Source: WHSW01 sp963749365 | GTDB lineage: Bacteria > Actinomycetota > Thermoleophilia > Solirubrobacterales > 70-9 | Length of the DNA: 64,000 nucleotides | Reading direction: 5' to 3' | NCBI GenBank assembly: GCA_963749365.1 | Contig: CAVVME010000004.1 | Location: forward strand, 310,001-374,000 | Part shown: positions 9,663 to 18,683 of the stretch, piece after piece | Position numbering within the stretch: the stretch's first letter is position 1 | How the letters are laid out: every line of letters starts with the position of its first letter | Position numbers and translations under genes: made by a program | Notes under the pieces: model-generated | What the model was told of the DNA's origin: nothing | Databases searched by the model: none | The model's input: the letters and a program-made list of their open reading frames with translations, nothing else

Positions 9663-10204
9663 CCACCTCCAAGCGCCGCTCGAGCAGGGTGCGGAGGCTG
9701 CCGGAGTTCCAATGGTTGACGTGCTCGGGATGGTTGCCGAGGGCACCGATGTGCTTGCCGCGCAGCAGGCTGCCGGCTCGAAACCAGGGCTCGTGCGGGA
9801 CCGAGACGACGACCGCCCCTGCGCTCACCCGACCAAGCTCGGCCAGCGCCGCTTCGGGATCGTCGAGATGCTCGAGCACCTCGAGGCAGAGGACGAGGTC
9901 GAAGCTGCGGTCGTCGAACGGCAGCTCGTAGACGCTCTCGCGGGCGACCTCGACCTGCGGCAGCCGCGCGGCGGTGAACTCGACCGCTTCCGCGCTCAGG
10001 TCGACGGCCGCGATTCGCGCCGGCAGCAGATCGCCGAGGCGCTCGATCGTCTCGCCCTCTCCGCAGCCGGCGTCGAGCAGCGAATCGGCGCCCAGCGGCG
10101 AGACGATCGCCCGCAGGCGGCGCGTAGAAACGATCGATCAGCCGGCGGACGAGCGGGTTCGCGGTCTGGAACTTGGCGTAGTTGCTGCTCTCGGTGGCGC
10201 TCAA
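9495..10204 (-). CDS. class I SAM-dependent methyltransferase, two probable frame errors
   Basis: Starts at TTG (MSATESSNYAKFQTANPLV), with a TAGACT box 7 nt upstream. The SAM-binding glycine motif LLDAGCGEGETIERL and the downstream LVLCLEVLEHLDDPEAAL are in the second frame, and a terminal SFPWLLASCRP in a third. Deleting one base near 10122 and one near 9672 gives a continuous protein of about 235 aa ending at 9495. The family methylates small molecules or glycan sugars. Its tail overlaps the convergent GT2 gene, and it sits at the edge of the glycan block. The acceptor is unknown. Confidence 0.65.
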
Positions 10205-10262
10205 CGGCGCCAGTCTAGGTGCAGCGCGCGCGGGGTGGCGCGGGCATACAATCGGCGCCGCG

Positions 10263-11831
10263 ATGCGCGAGAGCTACCCGGTCACCCACGAGGAGAAGCT
10301 CGCCCACCTGCGCGAGCTGCGCGACCAGGCCGTCCACTCGGCCTCCGAAGAGGCGGTCGACAAGCAGCACGCGAAGGGCAAGCTGACCGCCCGCGAGCGG
10401 ATCGAGAAGCTGCTCGACCCGGGCTCGTTCGAGGAGCTCGACACGTTCGTCCGTCACCGCACCCATGAGTTCGAAATGGACAAGAAGCGTCCCTACGGGG
10501 ACGCCGTGGTCACCGGCTACGGGACGATCGACGAGCGGCCGGTGTTCGTCTTCAGCCAGGACTTCACCGTCTTCGGCGGCTCACTCGGCGAGGTGATGGC
10601 GGAGAAGATGTGCAAGATCATGGACCTGGCGGCGAAGGTCGGCGCGCCGGTGATCGGTCTCAACGACTCGGGCGGGGCGCGGATCCAGGAGGGGGTGGTC
10701 TCGCTCGGCGCCTACGGCGACGTCTTCGTCCGCAACGTCAATTGCTCCGGCGTGATCCCGCAGATCAGCGTGATCATGGGCCCGTGTGCGGGCGGGGCCG
10801 TGTACTCGCCGGCGATGACCGACTTCATCTTCATGGTCAAGGAGACCTCGCACATGTTCATCACCGGGCCCGAGGTGATCAAGACGGTGACCGGCGAGGA
10901 GGTCGAGTTCGAGGAGCTGGGCGGGGCGATGACCCACAACAGCAAGTCCGGGGTGGCGCACTTCGCGGCCGAGGACGAGGAATCGTGCCTGGAGGACGTC
11001 CGCTACCTGATGAGCTTCCTACCGCTCAACAACCTCGAGCTGCCGCCGCGGGTCGAGCCGTTCGACGACCCCGAGCGGATGGATGAGGCGCTCGACTCGA
11101 TCGTCCCTGACGATCCCTCGAAGCCCTACGACATGCGCGACGTGATCGCGCTGATCGTCGACGACGGCGAGTTCTTCGAGGTCCAGGAGCACTTCGCCCA
11201 AAACATCGTGATCGGCTTCTCGCGCCTCGACGGCTACCCGATCGGGGTCGTCGGCAACCAGCCCAAGCACCTCGCCGGGGTGCTCGACATCGAGTCGTCC
11301 GAGAAGGCGGCCCGGTTCGTGCGCTTCTGCGACGCCTTCAACGTCCCGCTGCTGACGCTGACCGACGTTCCGGGGTTCCTGCCCGGCACCTCGCAGGAGT
11401 GGAACGGGATCATCCGCCACGGCGCGAAGCTGCTCTACGCGTTCACCGAGGCGACCGTGCCGAAACTGACCGTGGTCACGCGCAAGGCCTACGGCGGTGC
11501 CTATGACGTGATGAACTCAAAGCACATGCTCGCCGACTTCAACTTCGCCTGGCCGTCGGCGGAGGTGGCGGTGATGGGTCCCGACGGCGCGGTCAACATC
11601 ATCTACCGGCGTGACATCCAGACCTCGCCGACCCCCGACGAGCGCCGGGCGAAGCTGATCGACGACTACAAGGCCCACTTCGCCAACCCCTACTCGGCGG
11701 CCGAGCGCGGCTACATCGACGACGTGATCGAGCCCCACCAGACGCGGCCGAAGCTGATCCGGGCGCTGCGCACGCTGCAGACCAAGCGGGTCGAGCAGCC
11801 GAAGCGAAAGCACGGCAACATCCCGCTCTAG
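10263..11831 (+). CDS. pccB: acyl-CoA (propionyl-CoA) carboxylase beta chain
   Basis: Carboxyltransferase subunit of 522 aa with two crotonase-fold halves. It moves CO2 from carboxybiotin to propionyl-CoA, giving methylmalonyl-CoA for the mutase at 3643. Diagnostic stretches are DSGGARIQEGVVSL, GPCAGGAVYSPAMTDF (first oxyanion hole), VGNQPKHLAGVLDIESSEKA, LTDVPGFLPGTSQEWNGIIR and RKAYGGAYDVMNSKH. The ATG at 10263 is chosen over upstream in-frame starts because homologous sequence begins there. A TACAAT box lies 10 nt before it. The biotinylated alpha chain is not in the window. Acetyl-CoA use is possible in this family. Confidence 0.93.
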   Translation: MRESYPVTHEEKLAHLRELRDQAVHSASEEAVDKQHAKGKLTARERIEKLLDPGSFEELDTFVRHRTHEFEMDKKRPYGDAVVTGYGTIDERPVFVFSQDFTVFGGSLGEVMAEKMCKIMDLAAKVGAPVIGLNDSGGARIQEGVVSLGAYGDVFVRNVNCSGVIPQISVIMGPCAGGAVYSPAMTDFIFMVKETSHMFITGPEVIKTVTGEEVEFEELGGAMTHNSKSGVAHFAAEDEESCLEDVRYLMSFLPLNNLELPPRVEPFDDPERMDEALDSIVPDDPSKPYDMRDVIALIVDDGEFFEVQEHFAQNIVIGFSRLDGYPIGVVGNQPKHLAGVLDIESSEKAARFVRFCDAFNVPLLTLTDVPGFLPGTSQEWNGIIRHGAKLLYAFTEATVPKLTVVTRKAYGGAYDVMNSKHMLADFNFAWPSAEVAVMGPDGAVNIIYRRDIQTSPTPDERRAKLIDDYKAHFANPYSAAERGYIDDVIEPHQTRPKLIRALRTLQTKRVEQPKRKHGNIPL

Positions 11832-11848
11832 GCAGCCCCCCGTCCGGG

Positions 11849-12786
11849 TCAGAGCGAGACCGACCCGGACCGCGCCCCGGCTTCCAGCACCGCGGCGGCG
11901 ATCCCGAGGTCCTGGATCGCAAGCCCGGTCGAGTCGAAGAGGGTGACCTGCTCGGGGGACTCGCGCCCGGACGCGCGGCCGAGCAGCACCTCGCCGATCT
12001 CGGTCACCTCGTCGCGCCCGAGCACGCCGGCGGCGACCGCGCCCGAGATCTCTCCACCGGTCGACGCCTGTCGCCACTCGTCGCAGAAGACCCGGCAGCG
12101 CGCGATCGCGCTCGAGCTCGAGCTCGGCCTTGCCGCGGGCGTCGGCGCCGAGCGCGGCCAGGTGCTGGCCGGGGCGCAGGTCGGCGGCGGCGATCAGCGG
12201 AGCGGCCGCCGGGGTGACGGTGACGACGATGTCGGCGCCGACCGCGTCGTCGAGCGCGCCCGGGCCGCCAGCCGAGCTCGGAGGCCAGCGCCTGCGCCGC
12301 GTCCGCTCGCGGGTCGGCGCAGACGCCGGGCCCGTACCCGGCCGCGGCCAGACAGCGAGCGGCCCAGGCACCGTTGACGCCGCAGCCGATCACCCCGACC
12401 GAGCGCGCATCCTCGCGCGCCAGCGCCAGCGCCGAGACCGCCGCCGCTGCGCCGGTGCGAAGCGAGGTGATCGCGGCGCAGTCCATGATCGCGAGCAGCT
12501 CCCCGGTCTCGGCGCTGGAGACGAGCAGGGCGCCGGCGACGACCGGAAGCCCGCGCTCGGGGTTGTGCGGAAAGGAGGTCACCCACTTGAGCGTCGCCAG
12601 CCCCTCGCCGCGCGCGGGCATGGCACGGAAGTCGCCGGCGGGCGGGGCGTCGACGTAGACCTTCGCCGGCATCTCCCACTCCCCGGCCGCGTGGCGCTCG
12701 AACGCGGTCCGGGTCGCGGTGATCGCCGCAGCCGGCGAGACCGCAGCGAGGACCGCTTCGCGGTCGAAGACGGGGATCTCGCTCAC
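11849..12786 (-). CDS. ornithine cyclodeaminase/mu-crystallin family protein, two probable frame errors
   Basis: The N-terminal part (FRAMPARGEGLATLKWVTSF, AIMDCAAITSLRTGAAAAV, SVGVIGCGVNGAWAARCL) shows the substrate lysine region and Rossmann motif of the family. The sequence then continues as DDAVGADIVVTVTPAAAPLI and ends as TLFDSTGLAIQDLGIAAAVLE in successive frames. Deleting one C near 12262-12264 and one base near 12110 restores about 311 aa. Members act as ornithine cyclodeaminase, alanine dehydrogenase or imine reductase, and the substrate here is not predictable. It is antisense to the neighbouring carboxylase genes. Confidence 0.72.
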
Positions 12787-12818
12787 GTCCGCATTGATAG
12801 GGCAAGTAGAGTCGACGC

Positions 12819-13055
12819 GTGAGCACCAACGGCAGGCGCAGGCCCCCGCGGCCGAGGATCGAGCTGGTCTCCGGAGGCGCCTCGGCGACCGAGGCGGCGG
12901 CGATCGTCGCGGCGCTCGAGCAGTTCCTCGCCGACACCGCCCCGCGGGCCGGCGCCGCCGGCCCGCCCCCGAGCCGGTGGCAGCGCGCGGCGCTCGAGGA
13001 GGGCATCGCGGCCCGCCAGGTGAGCGGCTTCAGGTGGGAGAGTGCCCGGCGATGA
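12819..13055 (+). CDS. acyl-CoA carboxylase epsilon subunit-like protein
   Basis: Small protein of 78 aa with the pattern of actinobacterial AccE: a basic start, then RIELVSGGASATEAAAIVAALEQFL (the conserved G-x-(P/S)-A-x-E-E-A-A-A type helix), and a C-terminal SRWQRAALEEGI where the family has a conserved Trp. Epsilon subunits stabilise the alpha-beta acyl-CoA carboxylase complex. The start is GTG, with TAGAGT 6 nt upstream. It lies 1 kb downstream of the beta chain, separated only by the antisense cyclodeaminase gene. Similarity in such a short protein is weak, so the call is moderate. Confidence 0.55.
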   Translation: MSTNGRRRPPRPRIELVSGGASATEAAAIVAALEQFLADTAPRAGAAGPPPSRWQRAALEEGIAARQVSGFRWESARR

Positions 13056-13134
13056 GCCGGCGACGCTTGCCTCGCGGCGCGGTTCGGGATAGAAACCGGT
13101 TGCCCAGGTCGCACAACGCGAGCGAGGAGGAAAC

Positions 13135-13344
13135 ATGGCAGTAGTGAAAATCATCGAGCTCGTCGGCAGCTCGAAGACCTCGACCGACGACGCCGCCAAG
13201 CAGGCGCTGACCCAGGCCCAGTCGTCGCTGCGCAACATCCGCGCGGTCGACATCGTCTCGACCGGGATCCGGGGAGAGAGCCTGGACGAGTACCGCGCCC
13301 ACGTCCGGGTCGCGTTCCTGATCGAGGACACCGACGTCGACTGA
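13135..13344 (+). CDS. dodecin family protein
   Basis: Protein of 69 aa with the dodecin signature: VVKIIELVGSS at the N-terminus, a helix of about 17 residues, LRNIRAVDIVS, then YRAHVRVAFLIED. Dodecins form hollow dodecamers that store flavin or, in some members, bind other ligands. The aromatic residue that stacks on the flavin in typical dodecins (Trp after the NIR/NVV segment) is Ala here, and the protein has no Trp at all, so flavin binding is doubtful. A strong ribosome site (GAGGAGGAA) precedes the ATG, unlike many leaderless neighbours. Confidence 0.8.
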   Translation: MAVVKIIELVGSSKTSTDDAAKQALTQAQSSLRNIRAVDIVSTGIRGESLDEYRAHVRVAFLIEDTDVD

Positions 13345-13403
13345 GCCGGGCCTCGTCGGCGCGATCAGGAGGGGGCGCAAGAGGGACCGCGACGCCTAAA
13401 TAC

Positions 13404-13432
13404 CCTAATCCCGGTCGGGATTTGTGTAATAT
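13404..13432 (+). promoter_or_regulatory. sulfite reductase promoter with palindromic operator candidate
   Basis: AATCCCGGTCGGGATT at 13407-13422 is a perfect 7-bp inverted repeat with a 2-nt centre. TAATAT at 13427-13432 is an excellent -10 box, placed 8 nt before the ATG at 13441, so the message is probably leaderless and the palindrome covers the -35/spacer region. This suits a repressor of sulfate assimilation. The Rrf2 protein at 19549 is the obvious candidate but this is inference. Confidence 0.55.
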
Positions 13433-13440
13433 GCCGCCGC

Positions 13441-15327
13441 ATGGAGCCGACCGCTGCCCCTGCGGCCACCGCTGCCGAACGGATCGCCGACGAGTACAAG
13501 CTCGAGGTCGACCACCGCAAGCCCCAGCAGGGCAAGGGCAAGCTCGGCTCGCTTGAGAACCCCGAGGTCTACGACAACGTCCCCGGACACCTGATCCCGG
13601 CAATCGAGCGCGAGTTCGACGACTTCGACACCGAGGCTCAGAGCTTCCTGCGCGGCGAGCAGTCCGAGGAGCAGTTCATCGGCTTCCGGCTCAAGCAGGG
13701 CGTCTACGGCCAGCGCCAGCCCGACGTGCAGATGATCCGCGTGAAGCTGCCGATGGGCGGGGTCACGCCCGACCAGCTCGACGCGTTCGCCTCGGTGATC
13801 GAGAAGTACGCGCCGCTCCGCAAGGGCCACGTGACCACGCGCCAGAACATCCAGGTCCACCACGTGCCGCTGCCCGACGCGGCGAAGCTGATCCGCGAGC
13901 TCTCGGACGCCGGCCTCTCATCGCGCGAGGGCTGTGGCAACACCGTCCGCAACGTCACCGGCGATCCCTACGCCGGCACCAGCGAGGGCGAGCTGTTCGA
14001 CATCACGCCGTACGCGGCGGCCTACGTGCGCTACTTCGTCCGCCACCCCGTAACCCAGCTCATGCCGCGCAAGGTGAAGACCGCGTTCACCGCCACCGAC
14101 GAGGACGTCGCGATCACCGGCATCCACGACATCGGCTTCATCCCGCGCGAGCGCGACGGCGTGCGCGGGGTTGAGATCCGGGTCGGCGGCGGCACCTCGA
14201 TCATGCCGCGGGTCGCGCCGACCCTGTACGAGTTCGTCGAGCTCGAGAACGGCGACTACCTGAAGATCTCGGAGGCCGTCTTCCGCATTTTCGACCGCCA
14301 GGAGTGGCTGCGCGTCAACCGCGCCCGCGCCCGGATCAAGGTGCTGATCGACAAGATCGGCATCGACGCCTTCCGGGGGATGGTGGAGGAGGAGCTCGAG
14401 GGCGACTGGGTCGCGGAGCGCGACTTCTCGATCGGCCACCTGAAGTACGGGATCGACGAGGAGGCGAACGCGCCCGGCCCGCCGGTCGCCCCGGCGAGCC
14501 CGAACGGCGACCGCTCGGAGTTCGACCGCTTCCTTGAGGCGAACGTGCGCCCGCAGCGCCAGGCGGGCTTCAACGTGGTCGAGGTGAAGATCACCCGCGG
14601 CGACCTGGTGCCAGGCCAGCTGCGCGGGATCGCCGAGATCATGCGCACCTACACCGGCGGCTCCGCCCGCACCACCGTGCACCAGAACATCGTCTTGCGC
14701 TGGGTGCACGACGATGCCCTCTACGACGTCTGGCAGCAGCTCGGCGAGCTCGGGCTCGGCGACGCCGGCGCCGACGAGATCACCGACGTCGTCTCCTGCC
14801 CCGGCACCGACAGCTGCAAGCTCGGGATCACCAGCTCGATGGGGCTCAACCGGGCGATCCAGGAGCGGCTCGAGCAGATGCAGATCACCGACCCGCGGAC
14901 CAGGAAGGTTCACATCAAGATGTCCGGCTGCCCCAACGGCTGCAGCCAGCACCACATCGCCAACATCGGCTTCTACGGCGCCTCGCTCAAGGTCGGCGGG
15001 CGCACGATGCCCGCCTACATCCCCCACCTCGGCGGCAACTACGAGGGCGGCGAGGTCGTCTACGGCCACCGGCTGAAAGCGCGGCTGCCGGCCAAGCGGG
15101 TGCCCGACGCGGTCGAGCGCTGGCTGCGACTCTACGAGGGTGAGCGCGCCGACGGCGAGGCCTTCAACGACTTCGTCGAGCGGGTCGGCAGCGAACGGTT
15201 CGAAGCCGAGGTCAAAGAGCTGACGCTGCCCGCCGAGTTCAGCCTCCAGTCGATGAACGAGTTCATCGACTGGAACCGCTCCGAGCCCTACCGGGTCGAG
15301 CGCGGCGAAGGGGAGTGCGCGATCTGA
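13441..15327 (+). CDS. sir: ferredoxin-dependent nitrite/sulfite reductase, probably assimilatory sulfite reductase
   Basis: Siroheme/[4Fe-4S] enzyme of 628 aa that reduces sulfite to sulfide (or nitrite to ammonia) with six electrons. The cluster cysteines are in SCPGTDSCKLGI (C-x5-C) and MSGCPNGCSQHHI (C-x3-C) around residues 453-502. Siroheme-binding basic residues lie in KGHVTTRQNIQVHHV and EGCGNTVRNVTGD. Two repeated ferredoxin-like halves are visible. The gene is followed without a gap by APS reductase, ATP sulfurylase and APS kinase, so sulfite is the likely substrate. The ATG at 13441 fits the leaderless promoter. Confidence 0.93.
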   Translation: MEPTAAPAATAAERIADEYKLEVDHRKPQQGKGKLGSLENPEVYDNVPGHLIPAIEREFDDFDTEAQSFLRGEQSEEQFIGFRLKQGVYGQRQPDVQMIRVKLPMGGVTPDQLDAFASVIEKYAPLRKGHVTTRQNIQVHHVPLPDAAKLIRELSDAGLSSREGCGNTVRNVTGDPYAGTSEGELFDITPYAAAYVRYFVRHPVTQLMPRKVKTAFTATDEDVAITGIHDIGFIPRERDGVRGVEIRVGGGTSIMPRVAPTLYEFVELENGDYLKISEAVFRIFDRQEWLRVNRARARIKVLIDKIGIDAFRGMVEEELEGDWVAERDFSIGHLKYGIDEEANAPGPPVAPASPNGDRSEFDRFLEANVRPQRQAGFNVVEVKITRGDLVPGQLRGIAEIMRTYTGGSARTTVHQNIVLRWVHDDALYDVWQQLGELGLGDAGADEITDVVSCPGTDSCKLGITSSMGLNRAIQERLEQMQITDPRTRKVHIKMSGCPNGCSQHHIANIGFYGASLKVGGRTMPAYIPHLGGNYEGGEVVYGHRLKARLPAKRVPDAVERWLRLYEGERADGEAFNDFVERVGSERFEAEVKELTLPAEFSLQSMNEFIDWNRSEPYRVERGEGECAI

Positions 15328-16082
15328 TGGGCGGGAACTCCTACATCGTCGAGACGCCGCTGCCCGCGGGCGCGACCAGCGGGAACGGCAACGGACACGG
15401 ACGGAGGCCGGTTATCAATGGCGAGCTCGTCGATCCGCTTGCGCTCACGGCCGAGGTCGAGGGACTGGACGCCGAGGAGATGATCGCGTGGGCGATCGAG
15501 AAGTTCGGCGGCGACGTGCGGTTTGCCGTCTCGTTTCAAAAGACCAGCTCGGTGATCGTCGACATGGCGCACCGGCTCAACCCAGAGACACGATTCTTCT
15601 ATGTGGACACCGGACTCCTGTTCCCGGAGACGTATGAGACCCGCGACGCGCTCACCGAGCATTACGGCATCGGATTCGAGCGCTTCGCGGAGCAGAACGG
15701 GCACCGCACCGCTAACCTGCTGCCTCTCGACCAGGATGGCTGCTGCGCCGACCGCAAGGTCGAGTTGATGCGCATGGCCCTCAGTGACGTCAGTTGCTGG
15801 GTTTCAGGGATTCGCCGGGTCGACTCCGAGACCCGCGCGAAGGCGCCGAAGTTCGGCTGGGATGAGCGCTTCGGCCTCTGGAAGCTGAACCCCCTGGCCG
15901 ACTGGGACGAAGAGCGAGTCTGGAACTACCTAAAGGAACACCACGTGCCCTACAACCCACTTCACGATCAGGGATATCCGTCGATCGGATGCATGCCCTG
16001 CACGATCGCCGCGCCTGACGGCGACGAGCGAGCCGGCCGCTGGGCCGGAACCGACCGGACCGAGTGCGGCATAAATGGGTAG
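15327..16082 (+). CDS. cysH: phosphoadenylyl/adenylyl-sulfate reductase, APS-type
   Basis: Reduces adenylyl sulfate to sulfite. After a 15-20 residue Gly/Asn-rich leader the N-type ATP-pyrophosphatase fold begins (RFAVSFQKTSSVIVDM). Four cluster cysteines are present: the adjacent pair in DGCCADRK and the pair in IGCMPCT. This marks the [4Fe-4S] APS-reducing type rather than the cluster-free PAPS type. The catalytic cysteine is in the C-terminal RTECGIN. I chose the ATG that overlaps the sir stop (TGATG), with GGGGAG ahead of it. A GTG at 15315 is an alternative. Its end overlaps the ATP sulfurylase start by 8 nt. Confidence 0.92.
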   Translation: MGGNSYIVETPLPAGATSGNGNGHGRRPVINGELVDPLALTAEVEGLDAEEMIAWAIEKFGGDVRFAVSFQKTSSVIVDMAHRLNPETRFFYVDTGLLFPETYETRDALTEHYGIGFERFAEQNGHRTANLLPLDQDGCCADRKVELMRMALSDVSCWVSGIRRVDSETRAKAPKFGWDERFGLWKLNPLADWDEERVWNYLKEHHVPYNPLHDQGYPSIGCMPCTIAAPDGDERAGRWAGTDRTECGING

Positions 16083-17163
16083 CCCAGAGACCGCCCTGGC
16101 GCTAACGCTCACCGCACGCCAGGCCTCGGACTTCGAGCTGCTCGCAAACGGGGGCTTCGCCCCGCTCGAGGGCTTCATGGGCTCCGCCGACCACCGTTCG
16201 GTGTGCGAGGACATGCGTCTGACCAGCGGCGCGATCTGGTCGATCCCGATCACGCTTGCGACCGGGCTCGAGTGCAAGGTCGGCGACGTGGTCGAGCTCA
16301 GCGCCCCGAACGGCAAGCCGCTAGGGCGGCTGACGGTCGAGGAGATCTACGAGCGCGACCTCGAGCTCGAGGCCGAGCAGGTCTACCGGACAACCGACGG
16401 CGAGCACCCGGGCGTCGCCGCAATCCGCGAGGAGGGCGCCCGCTGCCTCGCCGGCCCGATCGAGGCCGACGCGCTGCCCGACCACGACGAGGCGTTCATG
16501 CGCCGCTACCAGACCACCGAGGAGTCGAGGGCGGCCTTTGCCGAGCGGGGCTGGAAGCGGATCGTCGCCTTCCAGACCCGCAACCCGATCCACCGCGCCC
16601 ACGAGTACCTGACCAAGGCCGCGCTCGAGATCTGCGACGGGCTCTATATCCACCCGTTGATCGGCGAGACCAAGAAGGGCGACATCCCGGCCGACGTGCG
16701 GATGCGCTGCTACGAGGTCCTGATGGACAACTACTACCACCCCGACCACGTGATGCTCGGCGTCAACCCCGGCAAGATGCACTACGCCGGTCCGCGCGAG
16801 GCCGTCCTGCACGCGATCATCCGCCGCAACTACGGCTGCACGCACTTCATCGTCGGCCGCGACCACGCCGGCGTCGGCGACTACTACGGCACCTACGACG
16901 CACAGCGGATCTTCGACGACATCGACACCGCGGAGCTCGGGATCACGCCGCTGTTCTTCGAGCACACCTTCTGGTGCCACGAGTGCGAGGGAATGGGCTC
17001 GGCGAAGACCTGCCCGCACCCGCAGGAATCGCACCTGTTCCTCTCCGGGACCAAGGTCCGCGAGATGCTCGAGGCCGGCGAGAAGCCGCCGCATGAGTTC
17101 TCGCGGGACGAGGTCGCCGAGATCCTCATCGACGCTTACAAGGAGGACGCCGACAATGGCTGA
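16075..17163 (+). CDS. sat: sulfate adenylyltransferase (ATP sulfurylase)
   Basis: Monofunctional ATP sulfurylase of 362 aa making APS from sulfate and ATP. Active-site motifs are QTRNPIHRAHEYL (QxRN and HxxH), GRDHAGVGDYYG, and a zinc-type cluster CHECEGMGSAKTCPH near the C-terminus. The N-terminal PUA-like domain has FAPLEGFMG. It overlaps cysH by 8 nt and cysC by 8 nt, so the four sulfur genes are tightly coupled on one transcript. Confidence 0.94.
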   Translation: MGSPETALALTLTARQASDFELLANGGFAPLEGFMGSADHRSVCEDMRLTSGAIWSIPITLATGLECKVGDVVELSAPNGKPLGRLTVEEIYERDLELEAEQVYRTTDGEHPGVAAIREEGARCLAGPIEADALPDHDEAFMRRYQTTEESRAAFAERGWKRIVAFQTRNPIHRAHEYLTKAALEICDGLYIHPLIGETKKGDIPADVRMRCYEVLMDNYYHPDHVMLGVNPGKMHYAGPREAVLHAIIRRNYGCTHFIVGRDHAGVGDYYGTYDAQRIFDDIDTAELGITPLFFEHTFWCHECEGMGSAKTCPHPQESHLFLSGTKVREMLEAGEKPPHEFSRDEVAEILIDAYKEDADNG

Positions 17164-17716
17164 CGGTACCGCCGACAAGGGCTTCTGCCTCTGGTTCACC
17201 GGGCTCTCGGGGTCGGGGAAGTCGACGATCACCACCCATCTGGTCAAGGAGCTGCGCAAGCGCGGGTCCAAGCTCGAGGTGCTCGACGGCGACGTCGTGC
17301 GCGAGAACCTCTCCAAGGGGCTCGGCTTCTCGAAGGAGGACCGCGACACGAACATCCGCCGGATCGCCTTCGTCGCCAACCTGCTCTCGCGCAACGACGT
17401 GCCGGTGATCACCGCCGCGATCTCGCCCTACCGGGAGATCCGCGACGAGGCGCGCCAGATGATGGGCGAGCGCTTCGTCGAGGCCTACGTCAAGGCATCG
17501 ATCGAGACCTGCGAGCAGCGCGACGTCAAGGGCCTCTACGCGAAGGCGCGCAGCGGCGAGATCAAGGAGTTCACCGGCGTCTCGGACCCCTATGAGCCGC
17601 CCAAGGACCCCGAGCTGGTGATCGAGACCGAGCAGCAGTCGGCTGAGGAGTCGGCCCGGCAGATCCTCGCCTACCTCGAGTCCCGCGAGCTGATCCCGAC
17701 CGCGGTCGCGGCCTGA
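17156..17716 (+). CDS. cysC: adenylyl-sulfate kinase (APS kinase)
   Basis: P-loop kinase of 186 aa phosphorylating APS to PAPS. The Walker A motif is GLSGSGKST, followed by LEVLDGDVVRENLSKGLGFS, the segment SRNDVPVITAAISPYREIRD with the conserved active-site Ser, and VKGLYAKARSGEIKEFTGV. The ATG at 17156 overlaps the sat stop region and is preceded by AAGGAGG. Because the reductase in this operon is of the APS-using kind, PAPS made here is not needed for sulfate assimilation and probably feeds sulfotransferases such as the one at 5307. Confidence 0.93.
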   Translation: MADGTADKGFCLWFTGLSGSGKSTITTHLVKELRKRGSKLEVLDGDVVRENLSKGLGFSKEDRDTNIRRIAFVANLLSRNDVPVITAAISPYREIRDEARQMMGERFVEAYVKASIETCEQRDVKGLYAKARSGEIKEFTGVSDPYEPPKDPELVIETEQQSAEESARQILAYLESRELIPTAVAA

Positions 17717-17741
17717 TCCGCAGCCGCGGCTAGCGAGGAGA

Positions 17742-18683
17742 ATGGGCTCGGCGGCGCCGGCTCGCGACTGGCGAACTCGGCTTCGGGACTGGCGGACGGT
17801 CTTCCTCCCCAACCGGCTCGCACGAGCCTGGTCGGTCCTCACCCTGCCGGCGGCGGTCCTCTACCTGCTCTGGAGCCATCGGATCGATCCCGCGTACCGC
17901 CTCAACTGGCTCAGGCGCGTGCGTCTCGGGTGGCGGATGTGGAAGACGACTCGAGGCGTCTGGACCGGCACCTCGTACAAGGCACACCTGGCGATGGCGG
18001 TGAAGCTGCTCGAGATCCCGCCCGAGGTCGAGGGCGTGGTGGTCGAATGCGGGTGCTACGTCGGCGGCTCGAGCGCCAACCTCTCGCTCGCCTGCGAGGC
18101 CGCCGGGCGCGAGCTGATCGTCTACGACTCGTTCGAGGGCCTACCGCCGCCGACCGGCAACGACGAGTACGCCCGCCAGGCGCAGACCGGGTTCTTGCGC
18201 GGCGACGTCGAGGTCGTCAAGGACAACGTCACGCGATTCGGCCGGATCGAGCGCTGCACCTTTCGCAAGGGGTGGTTCAGCGAGACGCTGCCCGAGCACC
18301 GCGAGCCGGTCGTGCTCGCATTCCTCGACGTCGACTATCAGGCCAGCCTCGACGATTGCATCCGCAACCTCTGGCCCCACCTGACCGAGCGCGGCTACCT
18401 GTTCACCGACGAGTACATCTTCACCGAATTCTGCGCCCTGTTCTGGTCCGAGCGTTACTGGCGCGAGACCTTCGACGCCGAGCCGCCCGGCCTGATCGGC
18501 TCGGGCAGCGGGATCGGGGTCGGCCAGTTCTACCTCGGTCCCTCGGACGAGTGGAACTACGCGCACGACCCCGGCAGCGTCGCCTACACGCGCAAGGACC
18601 TCTGCGGCCATTGGAGCTATGACCCCGACGCCCCGACGCCCCCCGACGAGGGGCGGTCGGCGGTCGGCGGACCACCGCTCTGA
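17742..18683 (+). CDS. TylF/MycF-family O-methyltransferase-like protein
   Basis: SAM-dependent methyltransferase of 313 aa. After a basic, partly hydrophobic N-terminus (TLPAAVLYLLWSH could touch the membrane) comes the SAM motif VVVECGCYVGGSSANLSLAC. ELIVYDSFEGLPPPT and VVLAFLDVDYQASLDDCI follow, with the Asp residues that hold Mg2+ and SAM in macrocin O-methyltransferases. Members methylate sugars of natural products or surface glycans. It starts 25 nt after cysC with GAGGAG in front, so it may share the sulfur transcript. The substrate is unknown. Confidence 0.75.
   Translation: MGSAAPARDWRTRLRDWRTVFLPNRLARAWSVLTLPAAVLYLLWSHRIDPAYRLNWLRRVRLGWRMWKTTRGVWTGTSYKAHLAMAVKLLEIPPEVEGVVVECGCYVGGSSANLSLACEAAGRELIVYDSFEGLPPPTGNDEYARQAQTGFLRGDVEVVKDNVTRFGRIERCTFRKGWFSETLPEHREPVVLAFLDVDYQASLDDCIRNLWPHLTERGYLFTDEYIFTEFCALFWSERYWRETFDAEPPGLIGSGSGIGVGQFYLGPSDEWNYAHDPGSVAYTRKDLCGHWSYDPDAPTPPDEGRSAVGGPPL

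Noticed and set aside
9663..9931. Extension of the GT2 frame across the antisense methyltransferase
   Set aside because: The extra 90 residues are Ser/Arg-rich and mirror the methyltransferase coding sequence, so they are unlikely to be a real domain.
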